The notes under the pieces are model-generated. The model was not told the origin of the DNA and did no database searches. It saw only the letters and a list, made by a program, of their open reading frames with translations. DNA of 64,000 bases. It comes from Stramonita haemastoma (taxonomy: Eukaryota; Mollusca; Gastropoda; Neogastropoda; Muricidae). Shown here one piece after another: positions 1 to 12,244 of the stretch (the first letter of the stretch is position 1; each line of letters begins with the position of its first letter). The stretch covers positions 40,067,395-40,131,394 of the forward strand of contig CM060317.1 of assembly GCA_030674155.1 (NCBI GenBank). Reading direction: 5' to 3'. Both the position numbers and the translations under genes were made by a program.

Positions 1-246
1 AATGACAATGACAATGACAAAGATTTATTGTGTTAGGTTTTTACACCCATTCACAAAAGGGCAGTTGGGGAAAGGGACCGAAATCGAAAAGTACAACACC
101 AAAATTGAACACTGTACAATATCAACGATGCTTCGCGATTGGAAGCCAAAACGCGGAATTGTTTATACATGGTTACACATGTGTGTGAATGTCACTGGTC
201 ATAACGGATGTCGAAGCAAGGTCCGAGGAGCTGTCACAGAGCGGCA
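1..246. other. Left edge, no gene recognised
   Basis: Begins with a short ATGACA repeat (about 2-19). No coding or repeat signature recognised; it would be the 3' flank of the minus-strand ORF. Confidence 0.4.
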
Positions 247-1083
247 TTAGCGGTGTGGTTCTGCAGCTGGCTGGTCACTGGACGTGTCCGGAAGTTTTAC
301 GACTTCAGCTGCTTTCAGTATTGACTCCAAGCCCCTGTCTATTGTGTTTTCAAATTTTTGTAAACGTTCCATTAACCTCCTGCAGTCCTCGACGGACACA
401 GTGTCGCTGTTTCGCGCTTGCTCGATCGCATTGGCACTTTCGGTATTGAATGGATTTTTGCTGTTCTCCATCTCATCTTCTGCAAAGTCGTGCCCCGTCA
501 GTGTCATAGGAGACATTGCTGGAGTGTCGCTGCATACTGTCATGACATCTTCACTTTCGTTACCTTTGTAATAGTCAGAATCGTCACTCCAGTCCCTTAG
601 CGCCAAGTCACACGGCTGCACTGTCACTGACACAGGATCAACAACAGGCAAGCTTGACGGAGACGAGCTGGCTGGCCATGTTGCACGTGGGAATTTGACA
701 GCACAGCCAGGAGTGCCAGTGGGCGTGTCATCTATGGCCGTGTCCACAGCAGTTTCATTCTCGGCATTATAAAATAAGCTAGGAGGTGTCGGCAAAAACA
801 GACCTGAAGGGGAGACAGAATGTGCGTGTTGCTTTTTCATTAAACTGGCCTTGTGTGTCTCCACTCTCAATTTGTCCCTGGCAATTTGCGCTGCTCCTTT
901 TTTGCGGTACACGACACTGTCACTGCGGCTGTGTGTTGCTTGGTGGTGGTGGGCTGGTGACAGGCGCAACACAATAACAGTCTGATGTTCTCGGCCGTCA
1001 ATTTTGAAGGAAGCCAAGGCCATTTCCTGCAGAAATGTATTCAGTACTGTTTCGAGAGAAGGAGGTAGTCCTGTGACGGGCAT
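247..1083 (-). CDS. Hypothetical protein, 278 codons, probably repeat-borne
   Basis: Longest non-repetitive ORF outside the IGF2BP gene and the LINEs. Open from ATG at 1083 to a stop at 247-249. I do not recognise the protein. It has a basic stretch near residues 60-90 (YRKKGAAQIARDKLRVE), a Ser/Thr/Pro-rich middle, a DWSDDSD acidic patch near residue 165, and a C-terminal segment of helical, coiled-coil character (EDCRRLMERLQKFENTIDRG). There is no signal peptide or membrane segment. A CAG one base before the ATG (minus strand TTCAG) could be a splice acceptor, so this may be a terminal exon. The composition and lone ORF would also fit the non-enzymatic protein of a mobile element (inference). 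Confidence 0.45.
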   Translation of the reverse strand: MPVTGLPPSLETVLNTFLQEMALASFKIDGREHQTVIVLRLSPAHHHQATHSRSDSVVYRKKGAAQIARDKLRVETHKASLMKKQHAHSVSPSGLFLPTPPSLFYNAENETAVDTAIDDTPTGTPGCAVKFPRATWPASSSPSSLPVVDPVSVTVQPCDLALRDWSDDSDYYKGNESEDVMTVCSDTPAMSPMTLTGHDFAEDEMENSKNPFNTESANAIEQARNSDTVSVEDCRRLMERLQKFENTIDRGLESILKAAEVVKLPDTSSDQPAAEPHR

Positions 1084-1171
1084 ACTGAAGGCTTTCTAGT
1101 AGAAAATAGCAAATTTCTCCACTCACTTTTCAAAACACGTCTTGCTGGTAGCCAAGCAAGGGACGCCACAC

Positions 1172-1230
<59 letters not shown>

Positions 1231-2266
1231 CAGAACGATTTTATTCATAAAAGGCCGTTGACTCATACATAAAGGAGTTTCTGATCAATATACTATTTAT
1301 TTTGGTCTGATATTATTATTGGCAATTCTGAAAAACCTTCATCAAAATGTTATTATATGTTATATGACTTATACACGAAGAAAGTGTATTGCTCAGAATG
1401 ATAAAGAAAAATAGATTTTAAATTTTTTTATAGAAACAGGGTTTGACTGTGTTTGTAGAAACACAGACTTTTGTGCAAACAAAGATCGTTTATGTTGTAA
1501 CGTTATAAAGAATTTAAAGAATAATTTTATGTCATGATCAATGCAGTTGCAAACAGAAGTAATAAATACATATTTTATCGCAATTACAAAAAAATGTTTT
1601 AAAAGGAAAAAGTACACTAGTGAGTTGCCAATTAAACAATATAACTTCATAATTAGATTCAGGTATATTAACCACTCATTGCCGATTGGAACAAGACGAG
1701 TGAGCAGCATTCAGCAAGATATTCGTCTTTGTAAACAAGGCAACATGAAAACAAAAGGCGATGAGTTTTACTTTATGAGGGCGTATCAAATTTGTCTGTG
1801 ATTTGGAAGAATGTTCTGCTTCAGGAATATCTGTATCCAAGCCCCAAGAACACATTTTGGAATTTGATATTTTCTGATAAAAGGCGTCATTAGACTAAAG
1901 CTAAGCAAATTTGTAGTCAAATGTACAGTAGCGTGACACTGTTGAAAAAGGTTGATGTATCTTTATTTCTGTCACATGCAGTGTTGTAAACGCTTTGTTA
2001 ATGCAAATCATATGTTTCAGTTGCTTTTATTTCCTGAAATCCTCCATGCCCCAAGAGGGGTTAAAGGCAAATTAAATCTTGAATCTTGTGTGTGTGTGTG
2101 TGTGTGTGTGTACATGCATACCCTTATACAAACCAGCTAACGAGGGGAAGCAATTTAGAATATTCTTACTCAAGTTGACAGGTATTACTGCCCTTTAAGT
2201 CCTTGGTTCCCTTACCTTAGCATAGTATTTTCTAAAGAAGACTCTTTTCTTTTCTTTTCATTCTCA
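1084..2266. other. Intergenic stretch with microsatellites
   Basis: A pure (GA)n tract at 1173-1228 and a (TG)n tract at 2087-2111. Between them is AT-rich DNA without a recognisable gene or repeat. Confidence 0.6.
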
Positions 2267-2685
2267 GGCTAGAGCATTGAGGTTCCCCAATGGTGAGATT
2301 TGTGTGTACATGCAGCCCCTTTATTCCCCTACCATTATAGAAAGCTGCAGTCTGACTTCCTGGACGATGTCTAAACACATCAGTATGCATGTTATTTTTG
2401 TTGGGTTTTTTTTTTTAATTCGGGTTTTATTTTTTGTCATCTGTTCCTACAGGTACACAATGACCAACCTTTTCGAAAGGCGGAAAAGGTTTTAACGTGC
2501 GCAGGATGTTCTCCGTGAGTTTGCACACATGGCCTCAGTCTATAGTTTCATCTGAAAGGTGTAGGGAGTGTAGTCAGTACTGATGCTATTGCCAAGGGGA
2601 AAATCCCCTTGAACAGGTGGTGACTGGAACTGGGGCCTCAGATTACAAGCTCAAACGCTCTGATCACCAGGCTATCCCACCACCA
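2267..2685 (-). repeat. SINE-A-like element with tail type ii
   Basis: On the minus strand: tRNA-like head with GATAGCCTGGTGATCAGAGC (A-box-like), a shared core recognisable by CATCTGAAAGG/GAGACTATAGACTGAGGCC, then a tail ending with ACCATTGGGGAACCTC. Diverged, B box decayed. Same tail as the copies at 6588 and 12292. Confidence 0.65.
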
Positions 2686-2846
2686 AAACTATGCCTAAAA
2701 TTTATGAATGTTTGAATAGCGGCGAAATGGGATTTTTACGTCAGATTTAGCAGAAGTAGGAGCAGCAGCAGTAGCAGAAGTAGTGGAGGGGTTGGGAGGG
2801 GAGCAAACAATCCAACCTGTAGTCAAGCCAGCTAAATTAACCATGG

Positions 2847-3293
2847 ACAACAGTTACACAACTGACCAGACAACAACAACAGTTACACAACTGACCAGAC
2901 AACAACAACAGCTACACAACTGACCAGACAACACAACAGTTACACAACTGACCAGACAACAACAACAGTTACACAACTGACCAGACAACAACAACAACAG
3001 TTACACAACTGACCAGACAACAACAACAGTTACACAGCTGACCAGACACAACAACAACAGTTACACAACTGACCAGACACAACAACAACAAACAACAACA
3101 ACAACAACACAACAGTTACACAACTGACCAGACAACAACAACAGTTATACAGCTGACCAGACAACAACAACATTTAAACAACTGACCAGACAACAACAAC
3201 AACAGTTACACAACTGACCAGACAACACAACAGTTACACAGCTGACCAGACAACAACAACAACAACAGTTACACAGCTGACCAGACAGCAAAC

Positions 3294-3331
<38 letters not shown>

Positions 3332-4309
3332 GTTACACAGCTGACCAGACAACAACAACAGTTACACAGCTGACCAGACAACAACAACAACAACAGTTAC
3401 ACAGCTGACCAGACAACAACAACAACAACAACAACAGTTACACAGCTGACCAGACAACAACAACAACAGTTACACAGCTGACCAGACAACAACAACAGTT
3501 ATACAACTGACCAGACAACAACATTTACACAGCTGACCAGACAACAACAACAGTTACACAACTGACCAGATAACAACAGTTACACAACTGACCAGATAAC
3601 AACAACAACAACAGTTACATGACACAACAAAACTTACACAACTGACCAGACAACAACAACAGTTACACAGCTGACCAGACAACAACAACAGTTGCACAGC
3701 TGACCATACTACAACAACAACAGTTACACAACTGACCAGACAACAACAGTTACACAACTGACCAGACAACAACAGTTACACAACTGACCAGACAACAACA
3801 ACAGTTACACAGCTGACCAGACAACAACAACAACAGTTACACAACTGACCAGACAACAACAACAACAGTTACACAACTGACCAGACAACAACAACAACAG
3901 TTACACAACTGACCAGACAACAACAACAGCAATTACACAGCTGACCAGACAACAACAACAACAGTTACACAACTGACCAGACAACAACAACAACAATTAC
4001 ACAGCTGACCAGACAACAACAACAACAGTTACACAACTGACCAGACAACAACAACAATTACACAACTGACCAGACAACAACAGTTACACAACTGACCAGA
4101 CAACAACAACAATTACACAGCTGACCAGACAACAACAACAACAGTTACACAACTGACGAGACAACAACAACAGTTACACAGCTGACCAGACAACAACAGT
4201 TACACAACTGACCAGATAACAACAACAATTACACAGCTGACCAGACAACAACAACAGTTGCACAACTGACCAAACAACAACAGTTACACAGCTGACCAGA
4301 TAACAACAA
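2847..4309. repeat. Minisatellite of about 1.46 kb, unit about 26-38 bp
   Basis: Several dozen tandem units built from a constant block, GTTACACARCTGACCAGA, followed by a variable number of CAA triplets. Most length variation comes from the CAA part. R alternates between A (CAACTG) and G (the palindromic E-box CAGCTG). The minus strand stays open over long distances only because the units lack stops; there is no real gene here. Confidence 0.95.
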
Positions 4310-4409
4310 TTCAGCAACACGTTACAGATGAAGTGAAAGCAGTGTGTAAAGCATTCAACATCGCTATAGTACAGGTAGTAGTGGTGTTGGTAGAAGTCGT
4401 CGTGGAATC

Positions 4410-4449
4410 GTCGAATCGTCGTCGTCGTCGTCGTCGTCGTCGTGTAGTT

Positions 4450-4499
<50 letters not shown>

Positions 4500-4530
4500 T
4501 GGTGGTGGTGGTGGTGGTGGTGGTGGTGGT
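4410..4530. repeat. Stacked trinucleotide repeats (TCG)n, (GTA)n, (GGT)n
   Basis: Three successive GTN-type triplet runs: TCG about 4415-4442, GTA about 4447-4496, GGT 4501-4530. They start 100 bp after the minisatellite ends. Confidence 0.9.
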
Positions 4531-4880
4531 ACAATTAGGTTACTTTTTTAGGCCAAAATTGAAACCCAAACTACAACTGTGTGACAACGCCTATGAAACT
4601 GATGTGTCAAACCGAGACTCTTTCCGGGAACTAAGAAGTCTATATATAGACATGGGGAAAATCCAATAAAGAATCGACTAATACCACTGAAATCGATCTG
4701 TTTATGACTTTTTAAGAAAAATCTCCTCATGGTGTCTTTGTTATTGTGAAATTTGTTGAATAACACAGACGCAGGCTTCATTTTTATCTGTAACATTGCT
4801 ACTAATAAACAACAGTGTGTTCTGTTTGCTACTGGCAAAACCAGTGGTGTTGAATTACTGGAAAAGTTTGTCTCTTCTTG

Positions 4881-5231
4881 TTATTTATTTTTTTTTTTAT
4901 TCTTTTATATCGAGGATTATGGGATAAGCACTCGTGTGCTTTTTTACATCCAGTCCCCGTGTGTATGCAGTGTTGTAAATGTCATCTGTTCCCACCGGCA
5001 CACGATGGCCTACTCTTACGAAAGGCGGAACAGGATTTAACGTGTGTGCAAGATGTTCTGCGTGCGTTCACACACGGGGCCTGGTTTAAAGTCTCATCCG
5101 AAGGACTTTGGGAGAGAGTGGAATCAGCACTGATGTAAACTCCAGGAGAAAAATCTCCTCGAACAGGAATCGAACCCGGGTCGTCAAATTGCGAGCGCAA
5201 TGTTCTAGACCACTAGGCTATCCCGTCCCCC
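4881..5231 (-). repeat. SINE-A, nearly full length
   Basis: Minus strand: head GGGACGGGATAGCCTAGTGG (A box TAGCCTAGTGG), B-box region GGGTTCGATTCC, then core (AGTCCTTCGGATGAGACTTT, GAGGCCCCGTGTG, GGCCATCGTGTGCCGGTGGG) and tail i ending TATCCTCGATATAAAAGAAT with an A-rich end. Well preserved, so relatively young. Confidence 0.85.
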
Positions 5232-5824
5232 TGATAGCATGTGCATAATTATTGCTGGAAGCAGGTCGTCTCCAGCCTGCTTTTAGAGGTGCTTTTACTC
5301 TTTTCAGTTCATATCAGGAAAGTAGGAACAATTTTGCGGGTTATATAATAGGAGCTTCGGCTCGTGCAGCACTGCGGGGCTTGCACGGGCTGTTCTCTCT
5401 TGTTGCTCCAACAGAAGTGTTCTATTTCTGGGGTGGCCCGTGGAGACCTCGCCGAAGTGGGAGACCTTCTGACCTTCTGACTATCTGCCTTCTGTCTACA
5501 ACAGTTCCTAAATCGGAGTATTTCCCCTGGGACTATAATATCATTTCAACAACAACACAAACAACAATGTTGCCGGGATGAACCGCCATAACGTGGCTAG
5601 GAGGATGAATCTACATTTTTATATTAATCAATATGCTTTCTTTTTGAATCATAGTAAAATGAAACTGCTGTTTACACCAAAAAAACAGCAACAAAAGAGA
5701 CTGCAAAAATATCCAACAATGTAGTTTGATCACTCCTTTTATTTTTAATCTTCTTTATAGGTATCAAAAGGAAAAGTCCAACACAATACTAGATATTTTG
5801 TTTGTTTCTAATCATTACTTGATT

Positions 5825-6161
5825 GATTTATTCTTTTATATCGAGGATAGTGGAATAAGCACTCTTGTGCTTTTTTGCATCCAGTCCCCGTGTGTATGCA
5901 GTTTTGTAAATGACATCTGTTCCCACCGGCACACGATGGCCTACTCTTACGAAAAGCGGAACAGGATTTAACGTGTGCGCAAGATGTTCTGCGTGCGTTC
6001 GCACACGGAGCCTTGGTTTAAAGTCTCATCCGAAGGACTTTTGTGGAGAGTGGAATTCGCACTGATGTTAACTCCAGGAGAAAAATTTCCTCGACCGGAC
6101 TCGAACCCGGGTGGTCAAATTGCGAGCGCAATGTTCTGACCACTAGGCTATCCGTCCCCCT
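5825..6161 (-). repeat. SINE-A, nearly full length
   Basis: Second well-preserved minus-strand copy of the same family and tail i, about 590 bp from the previous one. The intervening 5232-5824 contains no recognised gene; 5330-5470 is locally GC-rich. Confidence 0.85.
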
Positions 6162-6587
6162 TGTTCTTTTTATCTTGTTCTTCTCAACTGGATAGGCCTA
6201 CCCTTGTACGTGCAGCCAGAGTTTTGTGGGGGGTTTTAAGGGCTATGTCCTCCTGGGTCACCCCAGGGTTCACATTCACTGTTTATACTCTGATATAAAA
6301 TGCTTGCAAATTATCCAGAGTTTCACATTCTCCCAGGTCACCCCATGTGGGACAGTGGATATAATTTAAAATTAGTGATTCCCCCTGGTACCTTAATGAG
6401 AAACATCTCTCTAAAATACAAAGAGATTTTTGTTAGGGGGGGGGGGGGGGTATTTTGCTCTCATAATAAGATAATCCTGTGGCTTAGCAGAGCCCTCATC
6501 AAACACTGGTGCCTTTTTCTTGATGTCTCTTGTCTTGTCTACAATTGTGAAAACAATGTGTTGGTGTTCACTTTTGTTTTTGTGTCG

Positions 6588-6983
6588 TTCCTCAGCTACA
6601 GCTTCAAGGTTCATGGATGGTGAGGTTTTGCATATTCCACCGCTTTTACCCACAATTAAGATAACTGCATTCTGACTTCGGGGATGATGTCTAAACATGA
6701 CATCAATGTCATCAGTTCCCACAGGCACGCAATGGCCCCTTCCAAAGGCAGAACAGGTTTTAACGTGTGCGCAAGATGTTCTGCGTGCATCAGCCCACGG
6801 GACCTCGGGTTAGAATCTCAACCGAAGGATTTTTCGGGGGAGTGGAGTCGCCACTGATATCAACTCCATGAAAAGAAAAAATAAACCTCGAGCAGACGTC
6901 TCGGTGGTAGCTTAAACCTAGGATCGATCCCGAGATGTCAGAGCGCAAGCGCTTCGCTCTAACTGTCGGGCTATCCCTATCCC
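6588..6983 (-). repeat. SINE-A-like element, tail type ii
   Basis: Minus strand: head GATAGCCCGACAGTTAGAGC, core with CATTGCGTGCCTGTGGGAAC, tail ii with AAGTCAGAATGCAG and ACCATCCATGAACC. It contains an unbroken TTAA (TTAAGATAACTGCATTC, complement side) at the position where the 54.5-kb piggyBac sits in another copy. Confidence 0.75.
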
Positions 6984-7018
6984 TGTGTGTGTGCTTTAAG
7001 TTCTTGCTGAGGAAAAAA

Positions 7019-7173
<155 letters not shown>

Positions 7174-7194
7174 AGTTGTTTGGAGTCAATGAAA

Positions 7195-7490
7195 TGTTTG
7201 ATATCCCAAGTGGAGATGCTGGAGCATCTCCACCTACTGGAAAGCCTGTGCTAGGAATTCCCTCTTTTCTATCCCTCACTTTGTTTCTGCCATGTTCCTT
7301 TTCCTTCAATCACCTCTCTCTTGTCTATTTTCTGCCTTCTTGGTCCATTCTCCTGCCTTTTTTTTCCTTTAAAGACTTAAAAGATAACTATTCTCTTCCA
7401 CTTGGAAGTCGGATGCGTTAAGCCTGACTTGTTAGACGTTTCACGGCAGCACAGCGCATTTTCGCTCATATGACAGACAACAGTTGCTTT
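7195..7490 (+). repeat. Interspersed repeat F, plus orientation
   Basis: Matches the minus strand of 13015-13330 over much of its length: shared GTGCTAGGAATT, TTCTGCCATGTTCC, CTTGGTCC.TTCTCCTGCC, GCGCATTTTCGCT. Function unknown; no ORF or terminal repeat seen. Confidence 0.6.
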
Positions 7491-7649
7491 CTGAGTGTTC
7501 GACGAAGAAGAAAACATTTGATGCATGTCTACCGTGTCTTCATAGTTCTCTCCTTTTAAGTTTATGTCTGTTATTTCTCTCTTTCACAAACACTCAGAAA
7601 CATGGTTCTGTACACATGCACGAGCTGAACGTCTTCGCACGCATCCAGA

Positions 7650-8113
7650 CACACACACACACAACACACACACACACACAACACACAACCACACACACAC
7701 ACACACAACCACGCAAGGTGACAGTGATATGGCCACTAGACAGCAAGATGATAATCAAGGATCTCTGGCTCTGTAACTCAAAACAAGAAGGCTCCAGCAC
7801 AGCTATCATGAGATTTTATCATCTGGTTCTTTCAATTTCAGAAAGATAGGCCTTTACACACACACACACACACCACACACACACAACACACACACACACA
7901 CACACACACACACCACGTGCAGACAGGAGACGGTTTGCTAGTTGGCGAGACCATGCCAATGATACGTGTCCTTCCCGCCCCCACGCAGCACGTGCTCACT
8001 ACTACTGACGCAAATAGTGACGTCAAAATGCCCATAGCAACGAAATCACGACCTCCAGCCCTGCCAATCACAATGAACCCCCCCCCCCCCCCCCAAAAAA
8101 AAAAAAAAAAAAA
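7650..8113. repeat. (CA)n tracts and abutting C17/A19 homopolymers
   Basis: (CA)n with AC interruptions at 7650-7712 and 7856-7915, then C run 8078-8094 directly followed by A run 8095-8113. No gene in the gaps. Confidence 0.9.
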
Positions 8114-8448
8114 CCCTTGATATTTTCAAGTAGGCCCTAACAGATGCTAGACATCATTAGAGCCAGCCAAACCTTGACTTTCCCATCTTCTAGAAATAGC
8201 TATCGTAATAATAATACAATGACAACTTTTATTGTACTTACTATTTTACCCACCCATAGCTCAAATAGACCTACAAACGTTCATAATTATAGCACTTTTT
8301 TTTTTTTTTTCTTGCTGCTGCATTCAAAAGCTGGACAAATTAGTATGGTGCAGCATAGGTTGAGTAGGATTGGAGTGAGGTGGAAGGGAAACAGAGATAG
8401 GAGGGTCGAGGATGATACAATGGTGGGAGGCGGGCAATGTGGTAGGGA

Positions 8449-8983
8449 TGGGGGGGGGGGGGGCGGGGGGGGGGACAGGAGAGAGGGGAGAGAGAGAGAG
8501 AGAGAGAGAGAAGAGAGAGAGAGATGCGCCAGCCGTAAGAGGATTAGGCAGTAGGCAGACTGTTCTTTTCTTTCTTCCTTCCTTTCTTTCATCAGTCCTT
8601 TCTACTGCTGGTCGGTCTCAGTTTTTCGTCTGCAAAATCAATATCTGTCGATGTAATGGGGAAGTGGCGTGGGAAGATTGACAAATTCTACCCCTTGCGG
8701 TAGAAGGCTGGAGATGGTGTGATGACGTACGAACAACTGAGATCGATCAATGAGCCACTTGGATCGATTTTGAGTTGTTAAAAACACGTTCTGACAAGTA
8801 TACCTGTGTGCAACGCATGCAGCTTTACCCCTCTCGTCCTCTTTCGCCCCCCCTCCCCCCATTTTTTTGGCTGCCCCCTCCAACACAAATCGAGAGTAAG
8901 GAAAATAAATTCATTGGGTTTGGAGTTATATAACAAATTTGACAAAGTGCCTTGCCGGGACGAGGAAGCTAACACGCGCGCGT

Positions 8984-9051
<68 letters not shown>
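8449..9051. repeat. G-rich, (GA)n and (CA)n tracts
   Basis: G run with one C (about 8449-8474), (GA)n about 8486-8524, and a long pure (CA)n at about 8987-9051. The sequence between 8525 and 8986 shows no recognised repeat or gene. Confidence 0.85.
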
Positions 9052-9054
<3 letters not shown>

Positions 9055-9334
9055 TGGGGCTTCTTTCTTTTTTTATTTTTCTTGTTTCAATCCTCGATAA
9101 GTCATTACTGTAACGATGACAAAGAAGAACTTGGTTTCCTGTACTTGTCACATCATCCGCAAGAACCACTGACAGTATTGCACTGTACTGTACTGTACTG
9201 TAGTGAGCAGCCACACTAACTAATGGATGAAATTACCAGAACAGGAAAGGGGTCGAGTACAACCCAACACTGGAGAACAACACTGGAGAATAATGTAGCA
9301 TTCGAAGTCTTTTCTGCCAAGTATTTTTCTTTTC

Positions 9335-9452
9335 GTTCCTTGGCTAGGCTCCGAGGTTCACCGATGGTGAGATTTTGCTGTGCGACCGGTTTTGCTCACC
9401 ATGAAAGTAGCTAGCTGCATTCCGACTTCGGGGATGTGTGCTGGACATGTTC
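9335..9452 (-). repeat. SINE tail ii fragment
   Basis: Only the tail: CTTGGCTAGG...GGTTCACCGATGGTGAG and CATTCCGACTTCGGGGAT, matching the 3' part of the other tail-ii copies. Core and head are missing. Confidence 0.65.
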
Positions 9453-9734
9453 CTTTTTTCGTAATCCACCAAACGCTGACATAAATGATGGGATCGTTCA
9501 CGAACATATTTGATCTTCTGTGTGTGTATGTACACAAGAAGAGAGTTAAGGCACTAGCAGGTCTACATTTGAAGTTGACCTAGGAGATCGTTACAATCCC
9601 CATACTTTATTCACCAGACGCCGCCTACCAAGATTCGAACTCATGACTTCATGGACCCATGGTCTGCCAATTATTGGTAGGCCTACGTAGATACAAGCTG
9701 CCTGCAAAAGACAAAAGGAGTTGGAGAGACAAAA

Positions 9735-11640
9735 CTGAAAAGCTACCCCACCCCCCACCCCCCAGATGGTAACAAGCTCTGGACTCATCAGGCCATGAAT
9801 GGACTTGAGGATCCTAATGGGAGACCTGAATGCAAAAGTGGGATCAAACAACGCAAACAGAGAACTGATCATGGGTAGACATGGCACCGGAGAACAAAAT
9901 AAAAACGGTGAACTCTTAGTAGAGTTCTGCACTTTTTACGACCTGGTCATTGGAGGCACCATCTTTCCTCACAAGTAAGTCCACAAGACCACATGGACTT
10001 CCCCAGATGGCAGGACCTAAAACCAGATCAACCAAATCACCATCGGACGAAATGGAGAAGGAGCCTGCATGATGTCAGGGTGAAGCGCGGAGCAGACGCA
10101 AAGTCAGACCACCATCTTGTAGTAGCCATCCTCAAGACCAAGCTCAAAGCCTTCACCGACAGGGCAGGAAGACCATTGCTCAAATACAATGTGCAAAGCC
10201 TGAAAGAAAGAGGAAAAACAGATGAATTCAAGCTTGAACTAAGGAACAAGTTCAGCATGCTTTCCCATATGCCAGAGGAAACAATCGAAGAACAGTAGCA
10301 CAATCTGCATAAAACCTGGAAGACAACATGCCTAACAGTCTTGGGAAAGATTACAAGGAAACACAACGAATGGCTGACAACAGAAACATGGGCACTGATC
10401 ACTGAGATAAAAGAGCCGAAAGACCAGATAAATCAAACACAAGATCAAGAAGAGATGCAGGTATTGCTAGCACGCCTCTGGGATTAGAACCGTGCAGTAA
10501 AAAGAAGTGCAAGAAAGGACAAGGGAAACTTCATTGAGGAGCTGACTCGGAAAACAGAGACTGCAGCAGGCCAAAGAAACACGAAGAGACCATACCAGAT
10601 GACGAGGAGCCTCTCTGTAAAACAACAACAAAGGAGGTGGCAGGATGGTTAAGACGTTCCCCTGCCAATATGTAAACCGTGAGTTTCTGGGTTCGTACCC
10701 AGCCTCGCCCTTTCTTCCCAGTTTGACGAAAAAATCGAACTGAACGTCAAAGTCATTCGGATGAGACTAGAAACCGAGGCCCCGTGTGCGAACGCACGCA
10801 GAACATCTTGCGCGCACGTTAAAACCCCATTCCGCCTTTCGGAAGAGCAGGCCATCGTGTGCCGGTAGGAGGGGATGATAAAATTATAATTTTAAAAAAA
10901 ACAGCATGCACACAGGTGTCGTGTTTAGACACCATCCCTGAGGAAAAAAAATAATGGGTAGGCGCTGCACTTGTGGCGACGCGCTCTCCTCGGGGAGAGC
11001 AGCCCGAATTTCACGCAGAGAAATCTGCTGCGACATAAAGTGGTATAAAATAAAATAAATAAAATAAAATAAAATAAAACAGCAAACCAAGTTGCCCCAT
11101 CAAAGACAAAATTGACAATACAGGTGAGGAGGACCAGAGAGCAAGATGGGCAGAGCACTTCAAGGAAACACTCAACAGACCGGCACCATCTGTCCCGCAG
11201 ACATCCCACCACCTACTGAAATCCTTGGCATTAACACCGGCTCCTCTACCAAAGTGGAGATCACCAAAGCTATTAAGTCACTTAAGTCAGGTAAAGCAGC
11301 AGGCCTGATGGTATACCACCTGAAGCACTGAAGGCAGACATCCAGACCAACTGACATGCTGCATCCACTCCTACACAAGATCTGGGAGCAAGAGAGTGTG
11401 CCAGAAGACTGGAAGAAAGGCTACCTTGTGAAGCTGCCAAAGAAAGGGGACTGTCATCCTGTAACCACTGGAGAGGAATCATGCTGTTGTCTATCCCAGG
11501 GAAAGTACTGACAAGAATAATCTTAGAAAGACTGAAGACGGCACTAGACAAGACACTCGGGGATGAACAGGCAGGCTTCCGACAAGACAGATCATGCACA
11601 GATCAGAACGCGTCATCATCGAGCAGTCCCACGAAGGACT
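9735..11640 (+). mobile_element. RTE-like LINE fragment (endonuclease end and RT start), split by a SINE
   Basis: Frameshifted translation shows apurinic endonuclease features (MGDLNAKVG near 9822; TWTSPDGR near 9991; KWRRSLHDVRV and SDHHLVVA near 10045-10130) then a linker (RAGRPLLKYN...LRNKFSMLS). After the SINE at 10632-11079 it resumes with IKSLKSGKAAG, EDWKKGYLVKLPKKGD and DEQAGFRQD, the start of reverse transcriptase. Ends abruptly at about 11640, before the RT catalytic motif. Multiple stops; inactive. Family assignment to RTE-like LINEs is by memory of motif style. Confidence 0.8.
10632..11079 (+). repeat. SINE-B inserted in the LINE
   Basis: Head GGTGGCAGGATGGTTAAGAC with B box GGGTTCGTACCC, a core shared with SINE-A (TCGGATGAGACTAGAAACC, GAGGCCCCGTGTGCGAACG), then tail iii (GTAGGCGCTGCACTTGTGGC ... 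ATAAAGTGGTATAAAAT) ending in an (AAAAT)n run. The RT reading resumes right after it. Confidence 0.85.
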
Positions 11641-11674
11641 TTTGAGTCAGCACTGGTGTTTTTGTTTGTTTTTG

Positions 11675-12064
11675 TTGTTTCTTTTGTTGCCTCATCTTCA
11701 ACAACGGCCCCGTCCTGCTGTTCCCACGCCGCTCATTTCAACCCCGCCCCCACCCCCCGCCACAGCCATACCTGGATTTGTTATGTCTAATCCCCAGGGT
11801 CGGGTGTCCACAGGGAGCCCATCAATATTAGGCCGCTGTGGGGCCACCAGCCAGTGGGGACTTGCACTTCTGCTGCGTCACTTTGGTGGTGTTCACTGGT
11901 GCCTGGTCTGATCTAACGTACGCAGGACACCACCTACTAAGCCCCTACTAACGACAGTATTAGCTCAGTCGCAGAGCCAGACTGAGTGAGTCATGAACGA
12001 GATTCGAACCGGGGTCAGCAGATCACGAGCGCATCACTCTGACCACTGGGCTATCCCGTCCCCA
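11675..12064 (-). repeat. Mosaic repeat: repeat-E body with a SINE-A head
   Basis: 11690-11960 matches repeat E (CCTGCTGTTCCCACGCCGCT, GGGTCGGGTGTCCACAGGG, GCAGGACACCACCTACTAAG). At the right end, on the minus strand, is a SINE-A-type head (GGGACGGGATAGCCCAGTGG, B box GGTTCGAATCTC). Elsewhere repeat E carries a different head. Confidence 0.7.
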
Positions 12065-12078
12065 TGTGTGTGCGTGTG

Positions 12079-12139
<61 letters not shown>

Positions 12140-12208
12140 ATGCGTGCGTGTGCGGTGCGTACGTACGTGCGTGCGTGCTGTGTGCGATGCGCGTGTGCGT
12201 GTGTTGTG

Positions 12209-12244
<36 letters not shown>

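Noticed and set aside
2847..4309. Repeat array that resembles a CRISPR array or a Cys/Val-rich protein on the minus strand
   Set aside because: The units have no unique spacers, the variable part is only CAA triplets, and the genome is eukaryotic. The open frames come from the repeat unit lacking stops.
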